Part shown: positions 1 to 6,955 of the stretch, in pieces
How positions within the stretch are numbered: position 1 is the first letter of the stretch
How the letters are laid out: every line of letters starts with the position of its first letter
Made by a program: the position numbers and the translations under genes
Notes under the pieces: generated by a model
Told to the model about the DNA's origin: nothing
The model's database searches: none
What the model saw: only the letters and a program-made list of their open reading frames with translations
Origin: an uncultured Lachnospiraceae bacterium
GTDB taxonomy: Bacteria; Bacillota; Clostridia; Lachnospirales; Lachnospiraceae
DNA: 7,385 nt
Assembly (NCBI GenBank): GCA_910585895.1
Contig: CAJUHY010000049.1
Location: forward strand, 12,969 to 20,353
Direction of reading: 5' to 3'

Positions 1-893
1 TCGCCAAGACGCGCTATGTTAATGATAAGCAGATTACAGACCATTACGCAATTATTCCTACGGGGCAGGGGATGTCATCCATCCGCAGTCTCAATGAGAC
101 GGCGCTGCACGTATATGAAGCTGTTGTGCGGCGGTTTCTGGGGATTTTTTGTCCGCCGGCAGTTTATCAGAAGATCAGTCTGGTGACCTCTATGGAACAT
201 GCCGAAGGAGGGAGGGAGAAGTTCTTTGCCAGCTTTAAGATTCTTGTAGAGCCCGGTTACCTCAAGGTGATGGAATATTCTTTCCAGAAGAAAAAGGAGA
301 GTGAAGCGGAGAATTCCAAGGATAAGGAAAACATGCAAACATGCGATGCAGATTTTATGGAGCAGCTGATGAAGCTAAAAAAAGGTATGGATTTACCGGT
401 ATCTGCATTAAATATCAAAGAGGGAGAGACATCGCCCCCTAAGCGTTACAATTCCGGCTCCATGATTCTTGCAATGGAAAACGCCGGACAGCTGATTGAA
501 GATGAAGAACTGCGCGCCCAGATTAAGGGCAGCGGAATCGGTACCAGCGCTACCCGCGCGGAAATTCTTAAGAAGCTTGTGAATAACAAATATCTTGCGC
601 TCAATAAGAAAACGCAGGTGATTACGCCGACTTTACTGGGTGAGATGATATACGATGTGGTAAACGCCTCCATCCGCTCGCTGCTTAACCCAGAATTGAC
701 CGCAAGCTGGGAAAAAGGGCTGACTTATGTAGCAGAGGGAAGTATCACACCTCAGGAGTATATGGTGAAATTAGAACATTTCATCCAAAGCCGTACCAGC
801 GGGGTACTGGGGCTGAACAACCAATATATGCTGCAGGGATTTTTCCGGCAGGCGGCGGCTTTTTATAAAGCGCCCAAAAAGAAAGAGAAATAA
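1..893 (+). CDS. topB: DNA topoisomerase III, C-terminal part (5' truncated by the window)
   Basis: A type IA topoisomerase cuts and rejoins one DNA strand and mainly decatenates replicating chromosomes in the cytoplasm. The reading frame is open from base 3 with no start codon, so the gene begins left of the window; the first in-frame ATG at 72 is internal. About 296 residues are visible. Near the left edge is the family motif ITDHYAIIPTGQ (usually TDHHAIIPT), which lies after the catalytic tyrosine; that tyrosine and the Toprim domain are outside the window. Further on, GSGIGTSATRAEILKKL matches the conserved G(I/L)GTSATRA block, and ITPTLLGEMIYDVV and LTASWEKGL match the last conserved blocks. 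A charged Lys/Glu/Ser insertion sits at about bases 285-345. The protein ends in a short lysine-rich tail with no zinc-ribbon cysteines, as in many Firmicutes TopB proteins. The family call is firm; which topB paralog it is cannot be told. Confidence 0.93.
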   Translation, partial: AKTRYVNDKQITDHYAIIPTGQGMSSIRSLNETALHVYEAVVRRFLGIFCPPAVYQKISLVTSMEHAEGGREKFFASFKILVEPGYLKVMEYSFQKKKESEAENSKDKENMQTCDADFMEQLMKLKKGMDLPVSALNIKEGETSPPKRYNSGSMILAMENAGQLIEDEELRAQIKGSGIGTSATRAEILKKLVNNKYLALNKKTQVITPTLLGEMIYDVVNASIRSLLNPELTASWEKGLTYVAEGSITPQEYMVKLEHFIQSRTSGVLGLNNQYMLQGFFRQAAAFYKAPKKKEK

Positions 894-937
894 TTGCGGA
901 AGTTGTTCATTTTGTGAATGACAGCTGCTATTGTTTT

Positions 938-943
938 TATAAT
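938..943 (+). promoter_or_regulatory. Candidate -10 box (TATAAT) for the beta-helix protein gene
   Basis: A perfect TATAAT lies 34 bp before the ATG at 977. The -35 is poor: GTGAAT at 914-919 (18-bp spacer) matches only three of six consensus bases, and the better ATGACA at 918-923 is too close (14 bp). Transcription would start near 950. That would put the alternative GTG start at 914 upstream of the transcript and so supports translation from 977. The gene could instead be read through from topB, since no strong terminator separates them. Confidence 0.4.
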
Positions 944-962
944 AAAGATTATAGAAAGAGAA

Positions 963-968
963 AGGAAG
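963..968 (+). promoter_or_regulatory. Ribosome binding site that fixes the start at 977
   Basis: AGGAAG within AAAGGAAG is followed by an 8-base spacer and ATG at 977. An out-of-frame ATG at 973 overlaps the spacer, and the in-frame GTG at 914 has no purine-rich site at the right distance. This decides between a 221-residue and a 242-residue product. Confidence 0.7.
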
Positions 969-976
969 ATAAATGT

Positions 977-1642
977 ATGGAATCATGTAAAATAAGTAAT
1001 TTGTACACGTTGTCGGAGACAATCGCTGCAGAATTGTTTACAGGGCTTACTTACCCTTGGGAGGTTCTTCCGCAAATCAGCAGCTTTATATGTAAACTGG
1101 GGAAAACGCTGGACCCCCAGAAATTTGAGCAGCGGGCAGAAAATGTCTGGGTTGCCAAAAACGCGAAAGTCGCACCCACAGCGAATATTAATGGTCCTGC
1201 GATTATTGATGAGGAGGCGGAGATTCGCCACTGCGCATTTATCCGTGGCAATGCCATTGTGGGAAAAGGAGCCGTAGTCGGTAATTCCACAGAACTTAAA
1301 AATGTCGTATTGTTTAATAAAGTTCAGGTGCCGCATTATAATTATGTGGGAGATGCTGTTTTAGGCTATAAATCACATATGGGTGCAGGTTCTATTACCT
1401 CGAATGTGAAGTCGGATAAAACCCTGGTTGTGGTAAGAGATGGTAAAGAAGAAATTGCCACCGGCTTGAAGAAGTTTGGCGCTATGCTGGGGGATGAAGT
1501 GGAAGTGGGCTGTAACAGTGTATTGAATCCAGGCAGCGTGATTGGCAGGAACAGCAATATCTACCCACTGTCTATGGTGCGCGGCGTAGTTCCGGCAAAT
1601 TCTATTTATAAGAACAAGAACGAGATTGCAGAAAAACATTAA
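977..1642 (+). CDS. Stand-alone left-handed beta-helix (hexapeptide) protein related to the GlmU acetyltransferase domain
   Basis: This 221-residue cytoplasmic protein probably forms a trimer. Residues 1-50 are a helical cap (ETIAAELF...YPWEVLP), and from about residue 55 a run of hexapeptide turns (KVAPTA, NINGPA, IIDEEA, FIRGNA, IVGKGA) makes a left-handed beta-helix. Such proteins are often labelled UDP-N-acetylglucosamine pyrophosphorylase, but the nucleotidyltransferase domain with its GxGTRM motif is absent. An ungapped hand alignment to the E. coli GlmU C-terminal domain (numbering from memory) places R90, K108, H120, Y123 and N143 on R333, K351, catalytic H363, Y366 and N386, while N377 becomes H134. 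This suggests, but does not prove, acyl transfer to a phosphorylated amino sugar. I chose ATG 977 because AGGAAG at 963-968 sits 8 bases upstream; a GTG at 914 would add 21 residues without a good binding site. Confidence 0.85.
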   Translation: MESCKISNLYTLSETIAAELFTGLTYPWEVLPQISSFICKLGKTLDPQKFEQRAENVWVAKNAKVAPTANINGPAIIDEEAEIRHCAFIRGNAIVGKGAVVGNSTELKNVVLFNKVQVPHYNYVGDAVLGYKSHMGAGSITSNVKSDKTLVVVRDGKEEIATGLKKFGAMLGDEVEVGCNSVLNPGSVIGRNSNIYPLSMVRGVVPANSIYKNKNEIAEKH

Positions 1643-1730
1643 CGCAATCAGGCGTCAGAGATTATTAAACAAGTTCAACATAAATCAGAACCTGAGGTTA
1701 CAGTAGAATATTAATTATATTTAAAAAAGG

Positions 1731-1759
1731 TTGACAAAAAATATCACATGTATTATTGT
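1731..1759 (+). promoter_or_regulatory. Sigma-A-type promoter of the ABC exporter operon
   Basis: A perfect -35 TTGACA (1731-1736), a 17-bp spacer and a -10 TATTGT (1754-1759) precede the ABC ATPase gene. The expected start of transcription is near 1766, giving a leader of about 60 bases before ATG 1826. The -10 box is the outer end of the left arm of a perfect inverted repeat, so a protein bound there would block RNA polymerase. Confidence 0.72.
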
Positions 1760-1795
1760 ATTAAAGTAGTAATACAATAAATATGTGGTATTTTT
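1737..1795 (+). promoter_or_regulatory. Operator-like inverted repeat overlapping the ABC promoter
   Basis: The core is TATTGTATTA (1754-1763), spacer AAGTAG (1764-1769), TAATACAATA (1770-1779): perfect 10-bp arms. Symmetry continues outward. CACAT (1745-1749) pairs with ATGTG (1783-1787), and an A-rich flank (1737-1743) pairs with a T-rich flank (1789-1795), with T1744/G1788 as a wobble and one small bulge near 1750-1753. AT-rich palindromes over the -10 and start site are typical operators of dimeric repressors; the YtrA-type GntR family often controls ABC exporter operons in Firmicutes, but no regulator gene is present here. Because the arms end in A and T runs, the same sequence could fold as an AT-rich two-way terminator for the upstream gene. 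I favour an operator. Confidence 0.65.
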
Positions 1796-1825
1796 AACTT
1801 ATGAGCAATTAAAGGAGAGAGAGTT

Positions 1826-2527
1826 ATGCTGGAGATTCAGGAATTAACGAAAAAGTATGGAAAATATCTTGCTGTAGACCATGTGAGTTTCACGGTGCCG
1901 ACCGGGCAGGTGGGTATCCTTTTAGGACCCAATGGCGCCGGCAAATCTACGATTATTAAGAGTATCGCAGGGCTTTTGCGTTATCAGGGAGGCGTTGGTA
2001 TTGAGCATATGCCGGCCAGGTCGTTGGAAGCAAAACGGGTATTCGGTTATGTCCCGGAGGTTCCGTCAATGTTTGATGCTTTAACGGTGCGTGAACATAT
2101 AGAATATGTCAGACGTGCCTATGATTCTCCGATTACGGAGGAGGAGATTGGACAGATGTTTCAACGTTTTGAACTGGATGATAAGCAGGATAAGCTGGGG
2201 CGGGAGCTTTCCAAAGGAATGATGCAGAAAGTGAGTATTTGCTGCGCCCTTGCCATCAAGCCTAAGGTTATCCTGTTGGATGAGCCGATGGTCGGTCTGG
2301 ATCCGGCAGCAATCAAGGAATTAAAAGAGGTAGTACTGGAGTTGAAAAAGCAAGGCGTTACTGTGCTTATCAGCACACACATGCTGGAGATGGTGAAAGA
2401 CCTGTGGGATTTTGTGTTCATCATGCAGAAAGGGAAGATTATAGGGACATTTGACCGGCAGCAGCAAAAGGATGCGGACATTGAAGAACTGTTCTTTCAG
2501 ATTACGGGAGGCGGTGATGCGCAATGA
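1826..2527 (+). CDS. ABC transporter ATP-binding protein, EcsA-like
   Basis: This 233-residue cytoplasmic ATPase powers the membrane partner encoded by the next gene. The motifs are intact: Walker A GPNGAGKST (34-42), ABC signature LSKGMMQK (128-135), Walker B VILLDEP with catalytic E153, D-loop GLD (157-159) and H-loop H185 in STH. The usual Q-loop glutamine is glutamate (GYVPE, E78), as in B. subtilis EcsA and many ABC-2 type exporters, and the stretch through SKGMMQKV also resembles EcsA. AAAGGAG at 1811-1817 lies 8 bases before the ATG. Its TGA stop overlaps the permease start as ATGA, so the two are translationally coupled. Control is probably through the palindromic promoter upstream. 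The substrate cannot be read from the sequence; drug, peptide or stress-related export are all possible. Confidence 0.93.
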   Translation: MLEIQELTKKYGKYLAVDHVSFTVPTGQVGILLGPNGAGKSTIIKSIAGLLRYQGGVGIEHMPARSLEAKRVFGYVPEVPSMFDALTVREHIEYVRRAYDSPITEEEIGQMFQRFELDDKQDKLGRELSKGMMQKVSICCALAIKPKVILLDEPMVGLDPAAIKELKEVVLELKKQGVTVLISTHMLEMVKDLWDFVFIMQKGKIIGTFDRQQQKDADIEELFFQITGGGDAQ

Positions 2528-4107
2528 GAGGGTTGATTTATCTTTACAGGCGAACAGTTATCAATAATATTAAACGTGCCCTGAAACGCCCTGTCACCTA
2601 TATTTGGCTGGTGTTTGTCGCGGGCTACCTGCTGCTGATGGGGGTTGGCTTCGGGACGATGATAGAAGAGGGGAACTTTGGCACACCGGAAAATATCGTG
2701 GCGGCGCTCTCAATAATTATCTTTGCCATGATTCCGGGAAATATTATCAGCTATTCCAAAAGGAAAGGGCTTTTGTTCCGTCCAAGCGAAGTGCATTTTG
2801 TGTTTTCTGCACCGGTCAGCCCTAAGATAGTACTGATGTTTGAGGGTGTGAAGTCATTTATCGGAAATTTTGTAATTGGTATTCTGATTGTGGTTTTTGG
2901 TGGACTTTGGTTTCATATTTCAGCCTGGCAGCTGGTGGTGTATTTCCTGTTTTTTGTAGTGTTTGAGAGCATTCTGGAAGCCGCGATTATTATTTTCTGC
3001 TTTGGCAATGAGTATTTTGGGGAGAAATTTTTCAAGCGTCTGCCGGTGGTAATGTACCTTTTTATGGCAGTGGTGGCCGGAACAGCTTTGTATAAGCTGA
3101 TGAACGGAGAGCCGTCTTTTGCTTTGATTAGCGATTATTTTGCTATGCCGGTGATACAGCTTGTGCCCATTGTTGGGTGGAATGTTGCCGCGACCAGATT
3201 GGTCTTTCTGGGACCTGACACGTTCAACGTAATTGGTACGGCATTATATATTGTTTCCGTAATGGGAATGTTTCTGTTTGCCTGGAAAATGAAATGCACT
3301 GGGGAATATTACGAAGATGCGATGAAGTTTGCGGACGACTATCAGAAGATGCGGGAGAACCAGAAAAAGGGCGTTGCCAGTATCCCCTGGAAGAAAAAGA
3401 ACAAGCTGCGCGCGGCGTCTGTGGAATATAAAGGCGCTTATGCCAAAGCCATTTATTTCCGGCAGATGTTGGAATATAAGAAGAACCCCACCTTTATTTT
3501 TGGCTGGAATACGCTGCTGTGTTTCGGACTCGGTGCAGCGATTGCGGTAATCTCATATTTTAATGATGCTGTCAGCGAGTTTGGGGCAGGAAAAATCTTT
3601 ATCGTTCCTGCGGTGGTAAGTTATGTGGTTTTTGTTTTCAGTGGATATGCTACCAAATGGTCGAAAGAACTGGATAATCCTTATACTTACCTGATTCCTG
3701 ACAGTCCTTTGAAGAAAGTATGGTATGCTACCAAGATTGAGCATATGCGGGCATTTGTGGACGGCATTCTGGTGACATTGCCGGGCGCTGTGGTGCTTGG
3801 TCTTAGCCCGGCAATGACCATTCTGACGGTGCTCTTGTATGTCTGCCTGAATGCCAACAAGCTCTATTATAATATGTTGGCAGATGTCTTGATTGGAAAC
3901 TTGTTTGGCAATGTAGGGCGTTCCTTGGTGAGAATGCTTTTTCAAGGGTTTGCCATCGGTATTGCGGCGGTGGCAGCAGTGGCAGGCGGTTTGCTTGTCG
4001 GACTGGAAGTTGGTTTTTTCCTGATGATTCTCGTGATGGGTATCCTTACTTTTGCTGGAGCCACGGTAGCTTCGCTCTCCTTTAACCGTATGGAGGTTAT
4101 GGAATAA
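2524..4107 (+). CDS. ABC exporter permease (integral membrane protein)
   Basis: The 527-residue membrane partner of the preceding ATPase starts inside that gene's stop codon (ATGA). Hydrophobic segments are visible at about 25-45, 58-76, 112-132, 136-160, 172-190, 234-254, 324-344, 358-376, 408-446, 468-490 and 490-515, so roughly 10 to 12 membrane spans in two halves. These are separated by a charged cytoplasmic stretch (about 255-320) rich in Lys and Glu. A conserved-looking loop, RKGLLFRPSEVHFVFSAPVS (80-99), is probably the contact with the ATPase. It is longer than EcsB (about 400 residues) and fits the group annotated as putative ABC exporter better than classic ABC-2 permeases, though I cannot confirm the Pfam family. 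The last codons lie within a 44-bp tandem duplication, so the natural C-terminus may vary between strains. Confidence 0.85.
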   Translation: MRGLIYLYRRTVINNIKRALKRPVTYIWLVFVAGYLLLMGVGFGTMIEEGNFGTPENIVAALSIIIFAMIPGNIISYSKRKGLLFRPSEVHFVFSAPVSPKIVLMFEGVKSFIGNFVIGILIVVFGGLWFHISAWQLVVYFLFFVVFESILEAAIIIFCFGNEYFGEKFFKRLPVVMYLFMAVVAGTALYKLMNGEPSFALISDYFAMPVIQLVPIVGWNVAATRLVFLGPDTFNVIGTALYIVSVMGMFLFAWKMKCTGEYYEDAMKFADDYQKMRENQKKGVASIPWKKKNKLRAASVEYKGAYAKAIYFRQMLEYKKNPTFIFGWNTLLCFGLGAAIAVISYFNDAVSEFGAGKIFIVPAVVSYVVFVFSGYATKWSKELDNPYTYLIPDSPLKKVWYATKIEHMRAFVDGILVTLPGAVVLGLSPAMTILTVLLYVCLNANKLYYNMLADVLIGNLFGNVGRSLVRMLFQGFAIGIAAVAAVAGGLLVGLEVGFFLMILVMGILTFAGATVASLSFNRMEVME

Positions 4108-4191
4108 CGGCAGTTTTGCGCTCCTTTAACCGTATGGAGGTTATGGAATAACGGCAGTTTTGCGCTCCTTTAACTGTTTGGAGGTTATAGA
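4077..4191 (+). repeat. 44-bp tandem duplication spanning the permease 3' end, with a third decayed copy
   Basis: Unit 1 (4077-4120) and unit 2 (4121-4164) are identical over 44 bases. Unit 3 (4165-4191) matches about 24 of its first 27 bases and then diverges. Unit 1 encodes the last permease residues and the stop at 4105-4107; the unit length is not a multiple of three. Each complete unit contains the short hairpin GTTAT-GGA-ATAAC and a TAACC/GGTTA pairing; in unit 3 the latter becomes TAACT/GGTTA and survives by a G-T wobble. The perfect identity of units 1 and 2 points to recent expansion by slippage. Confidence 0.92.
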
Positions 4192-4203
4192 AATAGGAAA
4201 GCT

Positions 4204-4240
4204 AGGGAAACGCTGATAAATGCGTTTCCTTTACTTTTTT
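4204..4240 (+). terminator. Rho-independent terminator of the ABC operon at a convergent junction
   Basis: A perfect 8-bp stem, GGAAACGC (4206-4213) with GCGTTTCC (4222-4229), encloses an 8-base loop. It is extended by a G-T and an A-T pair and followed by TTTACTTTTTT. The T tract overlaps the last codons and stop of the minus-strand gene, so the two genes share this end. Read on the minus strand the hairpin has only a weak downstream T tract, so its action in that direction is less certain. Confidence 0.8.
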
Positions 4241-6897
4241 GTCTGGACGGTCCAGGGATTAGAATACCCGGAATAACGGTAAGAGCCGGAAACTTTCACA
4301 TAAGCTCTTACTTTGTAGTAATAAGTTTTCCCTTTGGCAAGTCCGGCATCCGTGCAGGAACTTCCGGAGGTGGTCTTTATCAGCTTATAGGGACCTTTTT
4401 TGGAAGCGGCGCGGTAAAGGCGGTATCCTTGGGCGCCATCAGCTTTTTGCCAGGATATTTTGGCTCTGTCTGTGGATATTCCGGTAATTGATTTGATTTC
4501 CGGGGTGTCCAGGTAGGGGCTGATACTGGTAACGGATGAAAATTTAGAGTATTTTGTAGTTTTATTTACAGTCCGATAGGCACGTATCTTATAATAATAT
4601 GTTTTGTTGGGCGTTAGATTTGTATCGGTATAGTTTTGAAGGCTTCCTTTGGTAACAGTCTTAATCTTGGCATATTTACCCTTATAGGAAGTTGCCCGGT
4701 AAATCTGGTATCCCTGTGCGCCTGATGTTTTCTTCCACGACAGCCTGGCTTTGGTGGAAGATACAGCGCTCACTGAGCGGATGGTTGGCTTTGTAAGGTT
4801 TGTCTGGCTGACGATTACATTGGAATAAGGAGAATAATATTCTTTCTTGCTGACAGTCTTATAGGCGCGCATTTTGTAATAATAAGTGTTGTTCGGTAAA
4901 ATGGCGCTATCTGTAAAACTTACAGTGTTTGTCCCCTTTATTTTCTTAATCGCTTTGTAGGTCCCGGATTTTCCAGTCTTACGGTAAATCCGATAACCAG
5001 TCACACCCTTCATTTTGTCCCATTTGATGGTTATCTTTTGCTGGGAAGATAAGGTTAGGGAAGTCATTTTGGGTGAGGACAGTTTGGTGCTGGCTTTTTT
5101 TACGGAAGAGTAGGGTGAATAGATGTTAATACCGTTAAAATGGCGGTAGCTCCTGATTTTATAGTAGTAAGTTTTGTTGAAGCCTACAGTGTCTGACCAG
5201 GAAACAGTTCCTCCGGAAGAGATTGTGCCAGCTTTTTTAAATCCCTTGTCTGGTTTGGCAGAACGGTAAATCTGATATCCCTGCGCTCCGGGGATTTCCC
5301 TCCATTTTAAAATTATCTTATTCAGGTTGGACGTAGAAACACTCAAAGAGGGCGCTGCCAGGCTGTCGACGGGCATCTGGCATGGCGAAGCCGGCATGTT
5401 GTTGTAGACAGGGACACGGAACAGAAAGGAATTGTTCAAAACTCCCATATTCTCATAGCCCTTTTTCACGCTTTTTCCCTCGTTGTCTGCAGCTAAAAGA
5501 TTCTGCATGTACTGATGCCAGTAAAGATTTCCATCAGAGTTGTCCACATCAAATTTTTGAAGGTATAAGGTATTCTGCCCTATTTTAATATAATTGTTGC
5601 TCACTTTCTGTGAGCCGCCGAACAGGGCGGCGTAGCGGGTAGTCCAGCCTGCTGCGCGGGCTTCCTCAAGACCGTTTCTGATAATCTCATCATAGGTTGT
5701 CCCGGAAGCAAGAATGTTATAATAATTGTAAAGTCCCTCATAACCGGGGTAAGTTCCTGAAATCAAGGGTGAACTTCCATCATTGCCCTGTTCCTGGCGC
5801 ACCCGGCTGCCCAGATGGTAAGGGCTGACATTTAAGGTTTTGCCAATCTGCATGAAGTTCTTTGCGTAACTCAAACCATTTTCCAATGTAGCGTTTGCCA
5901 TAAAGGTGTTTTTCAATATGGTTTTAACCCCGGCTTCCGTATGGCAGGCAGAATTAAAGGACAGCATTTCAAACTGGAAGACCGAGCCCTCATTTAAAAA
6001 ATTCCTGGGGTCTGCATAGTAGCGGACAATGGCTTCACTGGCCTGCACCCAGTAAGGTGCGCTTAAAACCTGGTTTGACATTTTCCAGCTTTCCATGCTG
6101 TCTAAAGGAACCAGATTTCTGGCAGGGGTCATTTCCTGTTGAATCACAGTATTCCAGTCCAGGTTTGTATTCATCGGCACAAAGGTCCAGTTTGGATGTG
6201 CTTTGAGTAACGATTGTATGTATGGGCGGTAGCTGGCTGGAAAAGCATTCAAATTCGAGCTGCTTTTTGCCGTGCTGAAAAAAGGGGCGTTTCTATGAGT
6301 GGCGGTGTTATTCATTGAATCTTTCCATGTTTTCAGACCCTCATCGGCAGATATCAGATAAGTTTCTTCGATATATCCGTTATATGAACAGCCGTTTACC
6401 ATTGCTTCAGCCTGATACCAGATTTTGCCATCAGTAAATGCTATTCCTGTCAGGCGTACCTGCTGCCCGGTAAGGATAGTAACTTCTGAGCCGGAATCGG
6501 CAGTGGGAGCTTTACGGATATCATAGGAATCACATTGGTATAACAAGGCATAGACGTCGTGGTCCGCAATTAACGCGGCAAAGGACTGTTTGATTTCTGC
6601 ATAAGAATCCTCATTATTTGTATCCTGCCCGCTGAAATATTCAGGATTGCTGACGGAATCCTCTTTCTGGTCAGGCTGTATAGTATCATCTTTTTGCGTT
6701 TGATTGCATGTATCTTCTTCCTGGTTGAGCTGCATATCAGCATCTTTTTGTAAATACTCGCGTGTGTTCTTTTCCAGGGGCGTTTCAATGCTGTCGCATT
6801 CTTCAGCAGCCCGAACCTTCATGGACCAATGGCATGTACCTTGCTGGAACAGCAGCATTGCCGCCAGAACGAATGCGGTCAATTTCTTCCATTTCAT
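4231..6897 (-). CDS. Secreted cell-wall glucosaminidase with SH3-like domain and four fibronectin type III repeats
   Basis: This 888-residue exported protein probably hydrolyses peptidoglycan glycan strands. A signal peptide (lysines, then FVLAAMLLF at 9-17) likely ends at the VRAA site near 30-31; no lipobox is seen. Residues 35-105 form an acidic Gln/Asp/Glu/Asn-rich linker with imperfect repeats. An SH3-like domain follows at about 113-185. The catalytic region is about 219-508, beginning FPASYRPYIQSLLKAHPNW, with HLGSRVRQEQG carrying E369, the likely GH73-type acid, and GYEGLYNYYNI after it. Four fibronectin type III repeats (514-604, 605-699, 700-796, 797-888) each carry a GAQGYQIYR-like strand and TYYYKIRAY-like strand. 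No LPXTG or membrane anchor is visible at the C-terminus. GGAGGA (plus-strand 6905-6910) lies 7 bases before the start. It stands alone, convergent to the ABC operon. The domain order is confident; substrate bond specificity is inferred. Confidence 0.9.
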   Translation of the reverse strand: MKWKKLTAFVLAAMLLFQQGTCHWSMKVRAAEECDSIETPLEKNTREYLQKDADMQLNQEEDTCNQTQKDDTIQPDQKEDSVSNPEYFSGQDTNNEDSYAEIKQSFAALIADHDVYALLYQCDSYDIRKAPTADSGSEVTILTGQQVRLTGIAFTDGKIWYQAEAMVNGCSYNGYIEETYLISADEGLKTWKDSMNNTATHRNAPFFSTAKSSSNLNAFPASYRPYIQSLLKAHPNWTFVPMNTNLDWNTVIQQEMTPARNLVPLDSMESWKMSNQVLSAPYWVQASEAIVRYYADPRNFLNEGSVFQFEMLSFNSACHTEAGVKTILKNTFMANATLENGLSYAKNFMQIGKTLNVSPYHLGSRVRQEQGNDGSSPLISGTYPGYEGLYNYYNILASGTTYDEIIRNGLEEARAAGWTTRYAALFGGSQKVSNNYIKIGQNTLYLQKFDVDNSDGNLYWHQYMQNLLAADNEGKSVKKGYENMGVLNNSFLFRVPVYNNMPASPCQMPVDSLAAPSLSVSTSNLNKIILKWREIPGAQGYQIYRSAKPDKGFKKAGTISSGGTVSWSDTVGFNKTYYYKIRSYRHFNGINIYSPYSSVKKASTKLSSPKMTSLTLSSQQKITIKWDKMKGVTGYRIYRKTGKSGTYKAIKKIKGTNTVSFTDSAILPNNTYYYKMRAYKTVSKKEYYSPYSNVIVSQTNLTKPTIRSVSAVSSTKARLSWKKTSGAQGYQIYRATSYKGKYAKIKTVTKGSLQNYTDTNLTPNKTYYYKIRAYRTVNKTTKYSKFSSVTSISPYLDTPEIKSITGISTDRAKISWQKADGAQGYRLYRAASKKGPYKLIKTTSGSSCTDAGLAKGKTYYYKVRAYVKVSGSYRYSGYSNPWTVQTKK

Positions 6898-6904
6898 AAT
6901 TTTA

Positions 6905-6910
6905 TCCTCC
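6905..6910 (-). promoter_or_regulatory. Ribosome binding site of the glucosaminidase gene
   Basis: GGAGGA on the minus strand, 7 bases before the ATG at 6897, is close to ideal and confirms this start. A TACAAT at 6931-6926 (minus) could be a -10 box but has no matching -35 at 16-18 bp, so I do not assign a promoter. Confidence 0.8.
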
Positions 6911-6955
6911 GCTTTAGAAACCTTTATTGTATTTTTTGAGTTTCCTTATTTTTGT

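Noticed and set aside
902..942. Terminator after topB (TCATT/AATGA hairpin followed by TTGTTTTTAT)
   Set aside because: The stem is only five AT-rich pairs and the T run begins about 11 bases after it, so it is too weak to call.
914..976. GTG start at 914 giving a 242-residue form of the beta-helix protein
   Set aside because: It has no good ribosome binding site, its extra 21 residues look unlike the family, and the TATAAT at 938-943 would put it upstream of the transcript. ATG 977 with AGGAAG is better.
1691..1701. Small palindrome in the gap before the ABC operon (AACCT/AGGTT around one base)
   Set aside because: It is five base pairs with a one-base centre and no T run, and such matches are expected by chance.
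3553..3945. Minus-strand open frame of 130 codons inside the permease gene
   Set aside because: It is antisense to a clear membrane protein, has a His/Gln-rich composition typical of shadow frames, and no start context.
4231..6897. Lipoprotein reading of the glucosaminidase because of C22 after the hydrophobic core
   Set aside because: The residues before this cysteine (QQGT) do not form a lipobox, and a normal signal peptidase site (VRAA) follows.
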